A DNA stretch of 64,000 nt. It comes from Chiua virens (lineage: Eukaryota; Basidiomycota; Agaricomycetes; Boletales; Boletaceae). The notes under the pieces are model-generated. The model worked only from the letters and a program-made list of their open reading frames with translations. It had not been told where the DNA came from and made no database searches. Within the stretch, counting starts at the first letter, position 1. The number at the start of each line of letters is the position of its first letter. Positions 22,302-34,447 of the stretch are shown piece after piece. The stretch spans positions 1,178,001-1,242,000 of the forward strand of contig JAHNUO010000004.1 in NCBI GenBank assembly GCA_019787685.1, in the 5' to 3' direction. Both the position numbers and the translations under genes were made by a program.

Positions 22302-25087
22302 TTAGGTGAATAGAGTCGTCATTGCTCTTGTTGAACTGGCTAACTCCGGTGGCAGGAGTGCCATCACCTATGGGTAAGATCAGATCACATGGGACGATGA
22401 GAAGCGACCTCGATTACTTACCTGGCGGACTTTCCGTTCACCCCCAACTTCCCAACCAGTCTCTGCGATCGGAAATATATAATCGTTTATAAGCTGCGCG
22501 CAAAGCTTTCCAACGGCGTGTTTGTCACCGGCGTATTTGCGCCATCGTAGCATGTTCTCTAGCAATTTAACAGCGCGAGAAAGTAACCGCTGTCGGGAGG
22601 GTACCATCTCCGGATCAAAAGGGGAATTAGCCAGGTTGAGATAAGGGACTAAGAGTTGTCCCGCGTTGGACATAGCCTTCTCAAAGGTGGTATGGACAGA
22701 TTTCAGAACTATCTGGAGATCAGCATCACATTAGCAAATGAACGATGACCAAGGACAACACAGCACCTGAAATTTATTATTATCTATTCCAATAGAAGCT
22801 TCTACTTGTTCGGCCAGATCTATCACTGTCCGGACATCCTTCGCCGAGTAAGGGTCAAGTACCGCCTCGAGGATTTTGCAAAGGCGGGGGACAACCGCAG
22901 TGGAAATCATCGCCGATACCATGTCTCCCTCCGAACCCAGTTCTGCTTCATCAAACTTTTCAATTCCACGCACAGGGTGAGAATATTGGTATAGAGATGA
23001 ATACCAAGTGAATTGGTCCAGACTTGCCGCCGACTGTGAAAAAAGATCAATAGCTATGTCTAAGGGTAAGAACGAGCTTGCCTCAAATGGATTCCACCCA
23101 AGAATTTCGAGTCGCACCCAAAACTCCCAAGCACCCACGAGTGCAAGACCCCCCCAAGCATTACCATAACTATCGGCATAACGCTCACGCCATTCACTAA
23201 ACCATTTTGCGAGACCACGATTAGGATCCTTGAATTCAACAGAGCGGACGTCAGATAGGATGTCCCTGCTGTCTGTGGCGATCCTCTCAAGCGCATTCTG
23301 ATAGTCGAGAGCGTCGGATGGCAATAATGACGAGTCGGTGGAGTAACCTTCTTCACGATCATCGATATTCGACAACATTTTTGAGGCGCGTCGTCGGGAA
23401 CGTCTTGCCTCTCTGGCAGAGCACCGCTCTCTTCTGAGTATGACCGGGTTTGTTGGAACGCCATGCAATTCATCGGCGTTGTCGGACAGGGCAGATGGTT
23501 CAGGGACCGGTCCATATACGACAGAAAGATCGTCCTTGTCATCGGCGACGCGTCGCCGCGCGATCATTACTGCTCGTTCTTTCAGTATCGACAGATATTC
23601 TTCTTCCAGCTTTTCCAGTGCGGGAAACTGTGGATGTTGAGTTAGCATCAATGGGGGTTTGAAGACTCAAGTGCGACCTTTTCATCAAGAAATGCGGCTA
23701 CACTCTCGACCCAGTCTTTGAATTCCGTGAACCAACTTCTTTTTGATTCTGCAGCAGCGATCATCGAACGGAGCTCTGTCTCTCGTGTATCAAGTTCGGT
23801 GCGTTGTTCTACGAGGGATGCAATGGCGCTAGTATTCAAAGCATGGGAATCGGACAAAGAGGCCAGTGTCCGCTCAAATCGCTCTATGGCTGGACCGAGG
23901 GCTGGTACGTCTGTCGAAGCTGGAACTATGTAGTGTAAGCAGATGTGAAATATTTAAATAGAAGACAGACCCACTTCGAGCAGCCTTGTAAACTTCCTTG
24001 TGCGGAGTCGAAGCCATTGCGGGATCATGGCCCCCTCTCCGCAATTGTTCTCTTTCCCACTTCAAGGTTTCTTCATCTTCATCTACTCTGATATACGGTA
24101 TCAAATAAAGTTTTTGGGACAGACAAAGTACTTGCCCATCTGCGATCATTTCTTTCATGGTGTCTCTGCGTTTTGAAGCGTCTGCCTTGCGTGCCTTTTT
24201 TCCCAGCGCTATTCTTTCTTGTGCACTAGTGTACTCCGCATATTCTGAGGTACACGAATGATTCAGAAACGATACAATAAGCGAGAAACTTTACATACCA
24301 TCGTCACCCTCCCCCACCTCATCCTCTTCTCGCACCAACCGGCTTTCAGGGTGAGGACCTTCTAAAACGTCTGACCGTTTTGTGACGGTCAAAGAGATGT
24401 ATTCTTGTTCTGCAGTGCCAGTGCGCAGGCGTTCACGTCGCTCCTTCGCGGCCACAATCCTTGATTGGGAAGGAATCACGGTCTCAGCACCCTCTGGAGA
24501 ACATGAGCGCAAGGCTCCGTGACGGGAAGCAGATATCTTGCCTGGTAATTCTGAAATTTCGAATGCAGCTTCATCAACAATCATGGATACATTCACATCG
24601 TACGCGTCGTTGTTTGCGGGTGGTCGAACGGAGTATGTGCTGGCCTTGAGTTCTGAAAGGTGAGCTTGATCATAGACGGGTGCGCCATTGGAACGGTTGC
24701 TAATGGTGGCCTGATCTAACGTAGCAGGTAGCGAACTAGCATAGGGTCAGCGCGCAGGCTCAAGTGTGTCAGGTGACACCTACGCTGGATGTGAGCCAAG
24801 GGTGAGTTGGCGGCTGAGACTAGATTTCTTGATCTGAAACGAGGGTTCATCGGTAGCCTGAAGATGGTGCATTAAGACGGAATCGACCTGGCCCGCAACG
24901 CGCATACCTCGTCATCTACGCCGAAACTCAATCGGGATTTTGGTTGGGCACGCTTGGACCTTGACTTAAATTTTGAGGCAAGGATGCTGGACGTGGATGG
25001 TTCATCGTTGTCGGGCTCGGCGTCGACGTCACGCACGCGCTGTGCTGGACGGGACGCGGATTTCTTGAAGAGAACCTTGTCGGACAT
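22302..25087 (-). CDS. GCFC-family protein (PAXBP1/GCFC2-like, spliceosome disassembly factor type)
   Basis: The ATG at 25087 gives MSDKVLFKKSASRPAQRVRD and an acidic/basic disordered N-terminus (SSILASKFKSRSKRAQPKSR). Helical, charge-rich exons follow, with ARKADASKRRDTMKEMIADG and EDEETLKWEREQLRRGG, the intrinsically disordered/coiled-coil part of this family. The C-terminal half matches the GCFC domain: FKDPNRGLAKWFSEWRERY, YGNAWGGLALVGAWEFWVRL, EILGWNPFE, LDQFTWYSSLYQYSHP. The last exons read VKLLENMLRWRKYA and MALLPPELASSTRATMTTLF, ending at TAA 22302. Family members work with Prp43-type complexes in lariat/spliceosome turnover or as chromatin factors; which applies here is inference. 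It is divergent from the SUMO-domain gene, 86 bp apart. Confidence 0.8.
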
Positions 25088-25173
25088 GAAGGAAGATGCG
25101 GGGAGATGCGTGACGTGACAAGATACGTGACGAATTGGTGGATTGTAATTCCCACGGGTGTTGTCATTAACGT
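25088..25173. promoter_or_regulatory. 86-bp divergent promoter region
   Basis: The interval separates the starts of the GCFC gene (25087, minus) and the Rad60/Esc2-like gene (25174, plus). It includes GTGACGT/ACGTGACG-type words that resemble bZIP (CRE-like) half-sites. Confidence 0.3.
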
Positions 25174-26791
25174 ATGGCGCAACCGGCGCGTCCGCGACCA
25201 CGACCGCGTCTGGTGTCGAAACAGACAGCGAGCAGCAGCGATGCTCAGCCCACCAGCATCGTTGTCGACGAGGACGACCTATTTCGCAAGAATAAGGGAA
25301 GAACCGCCCAGCACTGGAAACAACTCGAGCAATCTGCAGCGAGTATGTACTGATCCCTCGTTTCTCCAACATCGAACTCATCTCCCACAGAGGCGACACC
25401 ATTTGTAGTGTCTGATGACGACTGGGGCATTGATGATTCGACGGACGCCATTTCATCTCAATCTCGGAAGAAAAAGAAACCGATCAAGCAGACCCATCGC
25501 CCGCGGTGGCAAGACACGAATGTAAATAAAATGTACGTCAATGGATGGAATGCAACCTGCGTCCGGTGTCATTTTCTTTAGTCTTTTCTCGCAGTCGCAC
25601 TTTGCGCGTGACAACGTCCCCCATTTGTAACTATGTTCTCTGACTTAGTCCACTCAGACTCCCTTCAGATGATGAAGATGATGAAGTCCAGATCATCGAG
25701 CATACAGCCAAGAACCCTGAGAGCGCCTCGCCAAAGAAACGCAAAAGAGATAGAAGCCGCTCTAAATCGATTACTCCTCCTCCTGCACTACCTGACGATC
25801 AGCGCGCAAAGGCAATGTACATCGTCAGGTATGAAGCTCGTTCTATGGCTTCACGTCGCTTTGATTGATATGAGAATCCCAGACAAGCACTCGCCGTTCA
25901 GCCTCGCCCTCCCTCTCCCACCTTCAACGTGGATGACTCGACCGATACGATAGAGTTGGACCCAGAACTCGCAAGGATTGCTGAGGAGGTGAGGCAACGC
26001 GTGAAACGTACTCACATAGACCCGGAACGCGCGGGGGGGCCGGAGTTCGTCGATATCAATGTTCAGTGGCGTCCACATCCGCGAAACACCTCGGCCCAGG
26101 AGCAATGCTGGACGTTCAAAATAAGACGAGTACGTCACCTTCCTTAGCGCCGTCGCTTGTTTCATCTGACGCTAGCGTAGCACGATACTTTCCGAGAATT
26201 ATTTGATGAAGTCGCCGACTTGGCCGGGGTCATGGCGGATCAGCTCATCGTCAATCACAACCATCGACGTGTGTTCGCTTCCGGAACTCCGCATAGTCTT
26301 CACATGTGGGCGGAGGGAGAACTAGGTTCGCTTCATTTCATGAAAGGCGTTGGGCTTGCTGACCTGTACAAACAGAGGCATGTGACAAACACACGGCCGA
26401 GTATCTTCGTGCCCAGCAGTGTAATCGAGGATCATCCCCATATCCTGGAGATAGCTTCCCAAGACGTTCCCTTTCTGCAACGCCACAGTCTGATGACGAG
26501 TCTGACGCCGAGTCGGAGTCAGCTGAAAGAGATACAATCAAGCTTGTACTCCGATCCGCTGCGACTAAAGACATGACTTTTCCTCTTACAGTTCGCTCGA
26601 CTACGACTTGCGGCGCTATTGTCGAGGCATTCCTCAAAACTGCTGGGTTACCTGACCACTATTCCCGGGATGCGACCACAAGCCGGAACTTCCCTCGATT
26701 GATGGTAGATGGAGAAAAGATGGACTCGGAGGCGACAATCGGAGATGCCGATCTAGAGGACGGTGACTTGGTTGAAATTGTTGGTGTCTGA
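25174..26791 (+). CDS. SUMO-like-domain protein, Rad60/Esc2/NIP45 family
   Basis: The start at 25174 gives MAQPARPRPRPRLVSKQTAS, then TSIVVDEDDLFRKNKGRTAQ. Downstream exons give acidic, SIM-like stretches (VVSDDDWGIDD, LPSDDEDDEVQIIEH) and a basic KKRKRDRSRSK block. A first ubiquitin-like region follows (CWTFKIRRHDTFRELFDEVA, then MADQLIVNHNHRRVF). A 50-nt intron from about 26325 joins EGEL to EACDKHTAEYLRAQQ. The C-terminal SUMO-like domain runs DTIKLVLRSAATKDMTFPLT, then TCGAIVEAFLKTAGLPD, then LEDGDLVEIVGV at the end. Family members couple the SUMO pathway (Ubc9) to recombination repair and silencing. It is convergent with the RNA triphosphatase gene, stops 135 bp apart. Confidence 0.8.
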
Positions 26792-26926
26792 ATTCGAACT
26801 GCTTTTCTCTCCCACCCTGGTATTCTATGCGACCTTTAATGCTCAGGTACAGTGTATTATGCATGTATGACTTAACTACGAGTTTTCCCGTTTGTAACTT
26901 GTACACCATCTCCCCAAAAGCTGTTT

Positions 26927-28169
26927 TCAACTCCATCCCTCGCTAGCGTTCTTCACGAGAATCCTAGCATTGTTTACGAACGACCGGATGAGCTCATCGA
27001 ATGCGTTCCGTTCGTGTTCCGGCACGTTTGGATCCACTCGCTTACACGCTGTCGATAATAATAGCGCAGGTCGCGCAATTTCCACCTCTAATTCGTGGAG
27101 AATCTCCGGCTGTTAAATACACTGATAAGGACACGACGATTGTCACAAAAAGGTCGTACTTACTGGACTGTTAGGGCCTGCATTGGAGACTACTTGCGTA
27201 AGGTCGATGTTGAACTCTTCATGTGAATAGCATATTCTATCCTTCCGTCTCGTGAGCGTCGGCGTTCCTACCGGATGGGACACTGGAGAAGCTCGTAAGT
27301 GATCGGACGTATAAGCACCTAGTCCGACCCACCTGGGATCTCCAAACTGACACTAACTCTCCAATCAGCTGACCGCTTCGGGCAATATACGTTGAGGTCA
27401 CCCAATCTCTTCTTCTTCGTGATCTCGACGACATTTCCAGTCTGCTCTTCACGAGTGACACGGATTTTTTCACGATCGCGAGCATCGCCAGATGGGTAAA
27501 AAGAGTCTACTAGTTTGAAGTGTTTATATTCTAGCGGGGATGCTGGGTGCGATGGCTCGGAAGAATTTCGTTGCAGCTCGTTGAGAAGTGTGTTGAAGTG
27601 CTTGTGTTGCACCTAAAATATACGAATAAAAAAAGAATGAGTTGGCTTCGTCGCGTCGCTGTCTGTAGGTATGGATACCGACGGCGGACATGTTCGATTC
27701 GAAACGCAAGTCAAGTGCTGCTTCTGGGTGGAGGACTGATAGGGACGTCAGCATCACACACAGTACACGATGGTGTCCAGTACGCACTTGTTTCCACTAG
27801 TACCGGTAAGGTGATCCTCTTTCCAGTAGTTCGGTCCTTGAGGATACCAAGCTTAGCTTCCACCTCCACCTTCGCGTCGGTGCCTACGTTGGTGGGTCTC
27901 GTGGTCACCATGTGATGCACAAAATCTGCAATTTCTTTGATGAACTCATCGAGTGGTTCAACGCCAAGGATTGAGACTGAGAGCGGAGGTAAATTAGGGT
28001 TGTTCATTATTGGTGGGGTAGAAGTAGAACTAGTGGTGGGGGGAATAGAATTGTGCTTGACATTTGTTGAGGCGCTGCCCGAAGTCCTTGGAGAGCCGGA
28101 CGGGCGAGGGCGCTTCTGCGGCGGTGTAGCCTCCCTTTCGCTTTCAGAGTCTGTCCCCGGCGACGACAT
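26927..28169 (-). CDS. mRNA 5'-triphosphatase (capping enzyme beta subunit, Cet1/Pct1 family)
   Basis: This enzyme removes the gamma phosphate of nascent mRNA before guanylylation, the first capping step, using a metal-dependent triphosphate-tunnel fold distinct from the animal cysteine phosphatase. ATG at 28169 (the TTG two codons upstream is not used) gives MSSPGTDSESEREATPPQKR, a proline/serine-rich region. Tunnel motifs follow: VEVEAKLGILKDRTTGKRI (first glutamate pair), LRFESNMS, QHKHFNTLLNEL, REKIRVTREEQTGNVVEIT, DWRVSVSLEIP. The last exon carries PEILHELEVEIARPALLLST (C-terminal Glu pair), then DELIRSFVNNARILVKNAS, ending at 26927. Three introns split the gene. It is 104 bp downstream of the ZIP gene start-to-stop boundary on the same strand. 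Confidence 0.88.
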
Positions 28170-28273
28170 GGTCAATGGATAAACTCTTACTACGAATCAG
28201 GTCTCGGTTCACAAGCACACGACCCTCGCTTCGAGTTACGAACATTGCGATATAACGTCAGGATCGGTATCAC

Positions 28274-29372
28274 CTAATGTCCGTGCGCAACAAACTGACT
28301 AACTAGTACAGGAAAAAACATTCCGCCCACCAGCAGTATAGTGCGAATCGTCTTCCCGATCTCACCTACAGATTCTGATCCATGACCTGATATAGGTTGC
28401 ACCACGGAAGCCACGTACAAAAACGTGCCTCCCTACACATTGAGACCGAATGAGAAGTGACCTCCAAGTACCTCTAAAACACTCACGCTGAATAGCAGAG
28501 CACCTCCTGACCAAGCACTGGGGTTTCCAGACCCGGAGGTGAATGAGTAAATGACATACGATAAGAGCGAGCTCGCAGGAGTCGCGAGGCTGAAGTACAA
28601 CAGATGCTTCTTGCAGTCGGTCACAGACAGCGAACTCGCAAGAAGTGCAGTGGTCAGAGCAAGCGCAGTCGGCGCTGTTCCATGTCAGCCAACGAAACAG
28701 AGGGAAAAAAGTATCTATCATGCCTTTGTGGACAATTATTGCAAGAAATACAATGAGCGACAAGTTGGGAGAATGGGTATTAGATGCGGAAACACCCAAT
28801 GCATATCCATCGACAAGCGCATGTATGATCAAACCGAATGATAGTGGGTAGGCCCGCTTGAGGCCACTGGTTTCAGCGTGGCGCAGAGGAGGGTTCTCAA
28901 TGTTGGACTGACGTCCATGTTCCTCTAGGTCAACATCGAAAATCTGTGCTTCAGGTGGCTGTCCGAGTCCATGGGAGATGACGTGTTCCTCCAAAAGAAA
29001 CATCCAGGTAAACCCCAGCAGGATCGGGGGGCCGATGCTGAAAGAGTAAGATGTCTGGTTTCCGGCAGCACTGGCCACAAGTTCTTCGATTCCCCTGCAA
29101 CGACAAATTCGAGCACAAGTGCTACTTCGTGAAGTGGAGAACTCACTCAGGTAGAATTACTCCAAGCGCAGTGCCAATAAGTAGTCCGGTACTCAGGTTG
29201 GATAGTATGGATAGTTGTTTTTCTTGCGACTCGTCTATAAGACTGTTTCGCCATGCCCACTCGAAGACGTACTGGACAGTAACATAGAGAGCGGGATGAG
29301 ACCGACACCGTAGGATGCCACACCCATAACAAGGGACATTCCAACGACATTTTGAAACCCGCTGGAAAGCAT
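28274..29372 (-). CDS. ZIP-family zinc transporter, SLC39A9 (ZIP9)/Atx2-like
   Basis: The ATG at 29372 gives MLSSGFQNVVGMSLVMGVAS and a first membrane helix. A 38-nt intron (GTACGT...TATAG) joins SMLLS to NESQEKQLSILSNLSTGLLI and GTALGVILPEG. Later helices include YPLSFGLIIHALVDGYALGV, with the metal-path histidine, then IVFLAIIVHKAPTALALTTA and KKHLLYFSLATPASSLLSYV. The last exon reads GTFLYVASVVQPISGHG, then RTILLVGGMFFPVLVSQFVA, ending HGH at TAG 28274. A cytosolic loop between helices 3 and 4 has H-rich/acidic sequence (DVDLEEHGRQSNIENP). ZIP9-type members move zinc or manganese from Golgi or related compartments into the cytosol. Confidence 0.88.
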
Positions 29373-31134
29373 GCAGGCTAGAAAAACATATCAACGTCAG
29401 CGCGAAGTTTCAATTGCAAATCTCATTCTACTGATCTGCTACTTACTAGTTCAACTGATTATAACTGTGTAATGTTATAATTGCTCTTAAGCCTTGCGCA
29501 ATTCTGGGTCCTTCCCACGGTACATTCGTCCGCATCAATACCGTGACGCGTGACGGCGGTGTTTCACTTCTCTCACAATCTAGGAGAAAATATCATGACA
29601 TGCACAGGCAACTTGAATGTCGTTCTAGTGTCAAGAATCAGGATTGCGTTCGAGTCTAATGTTCAAAAAATAGTATGTATTGTCTGAGTCGTTTCCACGC
29701 ACCGAAGTACCGATGAATGAGATGAAATTTGTCACCATTAAGTACTAGGCCCGCAGTCACGGTGAATACATACATAGATTCTCGGCCGCTCGAGGCAGCG
29801 TGGGCAATCAATAATTTTCGGCGAGGCCATGAAACGCCAATGATGGATTTGATTACTATGTGGCAAACACAGTTTGGTTCGGACCGACTCGGACCTCAGG
29901 TTGATGGGTTGATGGCATCCCTCCATGCTGACTCGGAATGGACATGGCCCTGGCAGGGTTCGTTCGGCGGCCTGCTTCTGACCACGGTCATCGCGCAATT
30001 CGAAGCCGACCTAACAAGATCTATGGGATGTTATCTTTGAGCGATGCGGCCTAAGGAACCGGCGTCCCTTGAATTTTGGTCTAAGCTACTTCAGGTTCAG
30101 GAGTCAGGACCTCAGTGCTCGAACGTACTTCGATATTCTCTTCCAGTTAAACATTGCTCCTCCCAAAGGAATATTACACTCAATATTGCAACCAGTGATC
30201 CATTCCTCATGCTACGCTGACGCAGGAAAATCTCACGAGAATTCCGTCCGTTGACTCATGGACAACTACTTGCCACGTGATGGCCAACCTGACCGTGCAA
30301 CGCTCCGGCATCTCTCTCAGGCTATTAGTAGAGTCAGACTCATGTAGCCTCATCGGAATGATTTCGTCGACCACATCGAACGCCGGAACTTATCATCGAA
30401 TACATGTGCTGCCACATTAATTCTGGGCAAACTTGAAATCCACCCGCAGAATCATCAATCAAGTCGCAGGAATCATCGTAGGTGAAGGTGAACCACAGTC
30501 CAGTGGTAGGAATGTTGCTAAGACGATCTGTATGAAAGGGAAGTGATCAACGATCAACTTTCTGGACTACAGCATGCGAAAAAGGTGCTTGAGATAATGG
30601 ATAGCTAGGCACGGTTTGCTACGTGTGGCATAGGGTGTCAGTTTGTTTGGGAGTTCACCGCCAGAAGCGGGCAGGTAAATGCTAGGCTTGCAAAATCAGC
30701 AGAGAGGAACGCAGGTTTGACGGAGATATTCGTCAGTGTCACAGGCATCCCAGTGACCGTAATCTCGCGCGAGCAAACGTCCACCTCGAGTACCGCAAGA
30801 GGAGCGACGTGTTAAAGACTGAGAAAGGACGTGATCAAACGGAAATAAAATGCTTCAAGTCAGATACAACAATAATTCGACGTTACGATGCCAAGTGAAG
30901 TCTCAAGACTTAATCGAATGTCCCCCTAGAGAACGGCAGGAGTGACTGCAGCCAGCTGGGAGACATGTGAGCAAGGTAAACGATCAGGATAAGGATACGC
31001 ACTGACTGAGTCGCGAGGTATCGTGAGCGATAAAGGTACCCATCAACTGACTTGCTTCAAACCAGACTCCAAGAACGGATCTCCGAAGTCTGATCAGCGA
31101 AGAGATAGAGACATTGAGGCAGAAAGAATCGACT
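29373..31134. other. Gene-free stretch, 1.7 kb
   Basis: The longest open frame, 29729-30040 plus, starts at TTG, has no recognisable family pattern and no splice-linked partner, so I do not call it. No tRNA, repeat array or mobile-element terminus was seen. The upstream region of the ZIP gene occupies the left end. The right end may contain 3' exons of the small gene at 31135-31542. Confidence 0.4.
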
Positions 31135-31542
31135 TTAACACCATTGTGACCAACCTTGCCTTAGTTGCTCGATCAAAGAAAGGTCGATGAGCTCCTCTTT
31201 GTCCCTACGAGAAGTGTATTCTCCCCTGGACTGGAAGGTGTTGCTTCCTAGAGCTTGGCCACCCTGCCCCTCGATACCTATTCTCCTTGAACCAGTAGGG
31301 GAAGTAAAGGCATCTTCGCGCCTCCTTGATTTCGGGTCTCTGCGCGTGCCTTCCACGGGGGGCCCTCCGGGGAGACGACGCTTGGAAGAACCCGATGTCG
31401 AGGTCGAGATATTGGTGAGCAGACGAGCGTCAGCAGCGCTCCAAACTTGCTGTGGATCACGATTCAGCAGTTGATAGTCATCTGGAGGTGGAGATCCAGA
31501 TGTGTCCGTGGATATGGGCGAGCCTGGATCTGGTGAATTCAT
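31135..31542 (-). CDS. Small hypothetical protein, 3' end uncertain
   Basis: The ATG at 31542 starts MNSPDPGSPISTDTSGSPPP, followed by DDYQLLNRDPQQVWSAADAR and an Arg/Ser-rich middle with KRRLPGGPPVEGTRRDPKSR. The exon-like end is RRDKEELIDLSLIEQLRQ. The frame runs to a stop at 31135, but the sequence after RQ reads CAAG|GTTGGT and may be an intron donor; I could not find a convincing next exon. There is no signal peptide, membrane segment or known domain. It is divergent from the K+/H+ exchange-related gene (188 bp apart). The acidic/leucine-rich C-terminal helix suggests a genuine protein, but I do not recognise it. Confidence 0.45.
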   Translation of the reverse strand: MNSPDPGSPISTDTSGSPPPDDYQLLNRDPQQVWSAADARLLTNISTSTSGSSKRRLPGGPPVEGTRRDPKSRRREDAFTSPTGSRRIGIEGQGGQALGSNTFQSRGEYTSRRDKEELIDLSLIEQLRQGWSQWC

Positions 31543-31730
31543 GGCGACGCGACAAGTAATGCGCTTGACCAAACTTGAAGTTGAAGTTGATGGGACTCAT
31601 CACGTGCTTGCTACACAAGGCCACTACTTTCAGCAGCCTTTATTGAAAGTACAACGACATTGCTTCATAGCTCGCCTGGAAGGACATCCGACTCGCAATG
31701 AGTATACTCCCGCTGAAGGGCGCACACTCG

Positions 31731-32992
31731 ATGCGCATCATTGCACTTCCCCTTGCAAGGCTCGCAGGATCTCAGAGCCGTGGCGCCAAAGCAAAACCGA
31801 GAACTTCCGACTTCGACGCGAAGAGTACGCTGGTTTTTTATCATTTCGATCTGATTTCTCCGTGCGGTGGCCATGAAGACCTCTCGTGGTATAAAAGAAT
31901 GATAAACCGTTCAACCAGCAAAATTGTGGATGTCTGGGTAGGCTTTGGGAAAGCGCCGAAAGGCAGCTGGAAGGTGTGTGTGTTCCTGTAAAGGATCGCG
32001 AGAAAGGTTATTCACTGAAAATAGCTATGGACTTATCAACTAGGTCAACGCATAGCTGATCAAATAGAATTCGAGGAGTTGGCACTCAGAAATGTTGATC
32101 CATCCTTGGGGCCCATTGTTTCTGAGTCCCCGGCAAGGAGTAACAGACAAGTCGACAACGCAGGGAGTCAATCTCATCCACTGCCGAAAGTACGATCTTT
32201 TTTCTTTGTTCCTATTCGTAGACTCAATAGTTGTTCCCTTAATGGCATACATAGATACCGCTCATTTATCCTCCTTCTTTATACCCTGCTTCCTTGCAGG
32301 TTGGAGATCACACTTTACATCCATCCCTCGCTCACCTGCAGACTCTTCTGGCCACTCGTGGACCACAACATCGAAGGGGGTTCTACCTATGGATGTTTGT
32401 CGCTCCCCTTACATTCCCGATCGCACTGATACGTACGCACTGTCTTTTGTCATCGATAAATGTTAACCCTCACCCTTCTTTCTCTGAACAGCAATAATAC
32501 CCAATCTTCCACTCTTCTTCTGTGTCTGGAGGTCGTGGTCACACTTAAGAGGTCAGCTGGGCTCGTACTCTTTCTTCCGTGATACCGCTTTAACCCGCCG
32601 TGCTTACCCTGGACTTTGGGGTGGTTTGTAACACAGCTTACAAATCTTCGCAATATCTGCTCTCTCTCATAGACCGGCGGTTGATTGAGCCGAGTCCAAG
32701 CTTAGAACTCGATAAACTATATGCGTCATCTACTTCATCCTCAGAAATGTCTCAAAGCCACCCCTCACCCGCTCGAGTATTAAGCTCCTCGGAAAAGAAC
32801 TCGACATCTGGGAATGTCGCTGCGGATAGGACATCAGAGGCCGCGTCCGGAATGGAGGCATCCCAATTTGATTCCATCTTTCTTGACCGCAAGGCGATAC
32901 CACACCTTCTGGAACTGTTCCGCCTTCCTGAAATCACAGCAATGGATATGAATCGTGCCATCGACCAAGCCCACAACCGATTAGGGAAATAG
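31731..32992 (+). CDS. Mitochondrial K+/H+ exchange-related protein (YDL183C family)
   Basis: This inner-membrane family is required for mitochondrial K+/H+ exchange activity in yeast. The start at 31731 gives MRIIALPLARLAGSQSRGAK, then LVFYHFDLISP and KIVDVWVGFGKAPKGSWK. A GTGTGT...ATAG intron joins in phase 0 to LWTYQLGQRIADQIEFEELA and LRNVDPSLGP, the family's core. Later exons give TLLATRGPQHRRGFYLWMFV, a membrane helix (APLTFPIALIPIIPNLPLFF), CVWRSWSHLRAYKSSQYLLS and LIDRRLIEPSPSLELDKLY. A Ser-rich linker and a C-terminal helix (RKAIPHLLELFRLPEITAMD) end at TAG 32992. The intron at about 32190-32291 is longer than its neighbours and could hide an extra short exon. Confidence 0.82.
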
Positions 32993-34447
32993 TCATAATC
33001 CGACCGCCGTGTTAAAAATAAGTTATCGCTGTCGTGAGTAATAGACCAATGATGATTTGCTCCCTATATTAGACACAGACATCAATCACGAGGTTGTAGC
33101 GAACGAAATTGCGTCAATTACGCGTTTACCCCCTATGACAAGATTATCCACTCCTTACCAACGGCAAGGAAACTCGCCATCAAGACACACAACCCAAACT
33201 TGTCAATGAACCGTCCAATGCATGGCCTCGTTGCAACCCTTTTCCCGATGGAGCTTAAAGCGTTCTGATCGAAATTTAATTCTGCTCATCACGAGAGCTC
33301 CCTTTTATCAACATGAGGAGGCGATGGATCTGAAAAGATGCCTCTCACGATGGTTGATATGACATGTCGAAGCCAACCCATTTTCTCCGCGAAAGGACAG
33401 TCGAACTGGTTCGGCAAAGCAGCACCCATTCGCCGCAGTACTGATTTGTCAAAACCACTGTTCAGTGGGGTATTTTCTTTGTACCGGCTCTGCCCGCATT
33501 GGCCAGAGTTCAGCGAAGCCTCCTTCATTCATTGGCGCGATTGTGCAAAGTTAAGTAATATAACGTTGGCACCCGCAGGGTTAGGTCTATAACAACACAT
33601 GACTTGACGTTATTCAATGTCTCTGTTGATACATTGATGTTTGAAGGCGAAATTTGCTTGAACTACGTAATCTGATTCACGCAAGAGTCTACCGTTGAGA
33701 GTCTACGCTGGTGGAATATACCTGGTACTCCATCTCGAGGAGAAACTTATGAGCCGCCGAGTTGCGTCTGTAGTGATGATACAACCCGGAAGAGTAGACA
33801 TGCGACTCGTCGAGGGTAGAACACCTTACAATTTAATTCCGGGAAGGTAGATGCAGAAGGGGAAAGGACTCGGAGGCCTGGTTTCCCTAAGCGAATAATA
33901 TGGAAGCCGGGATATCCAACTATAGCGACTCAGGCCTTGGATCAGATAGTCTTCGCCCGGGTTATCGGGTGTGGTTCCAGGCCCGAGGGAGAAGCTGGTA
34001 TATAACTTACTAAGGGTCAATTTGCCAGCGAATCTGTAACCAGAATGAAACCACAGACAACCCCGCCGTCTTATCATGGATAACGAACAGCCGCCTCGAT
34101 CGCAGTGCCCCTTAGTAGTCTTCCCAAACGCGATTAGCAATCGGCGACGAGAGGGATGTCTCAAGAGCTCCGAGCCTCGCATCCCGTGTGGTCTTCAAGC
34201 TCCACGCATGGGGAGCGAAGCTGCGACGCTAATCACTGGCGTGATGGAATGATCGCGAAAGTCGATGCGCGCGCTTACCGAGGCATGTGATATTGTTTGA
34301 CATGCAGGCTGCAAGGAGATATCAGAGACATATCGCGGGAACTTGAAAATAGCAGCCGTCCATAAAGTAGTCGGTGTGCATGAAATTGGCCCACTGGTGT
34401 TGTCCAGATACACGAAACCCGCCGAAGTTCCCCTTGCTGCAGTGACT
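32993..34447. other. Gene-free stretch, 1.45 kb
   Basis: The minus-strand open frame at 33826-34182 shows no domain, no splice partners and unusual Arg/Trp/Cys content, so I do not call it. The right end is the promoter/leader region of the oxidoreductase gene starting at 34448. No RNA gene or mobile element was recognised. Confidence 0.4.

Noticed and set aside
29729..30040. 103-codon open frame on the plus strand in a long gap
   Set aside because: It starts at TTG, has no family pattern and no splice-linked neighbours.
33826..34182. 118-codon open frame on the minus strand
   Set aside because: No domain, no homologous feel, odd composition and no supporting exons; probably chance.
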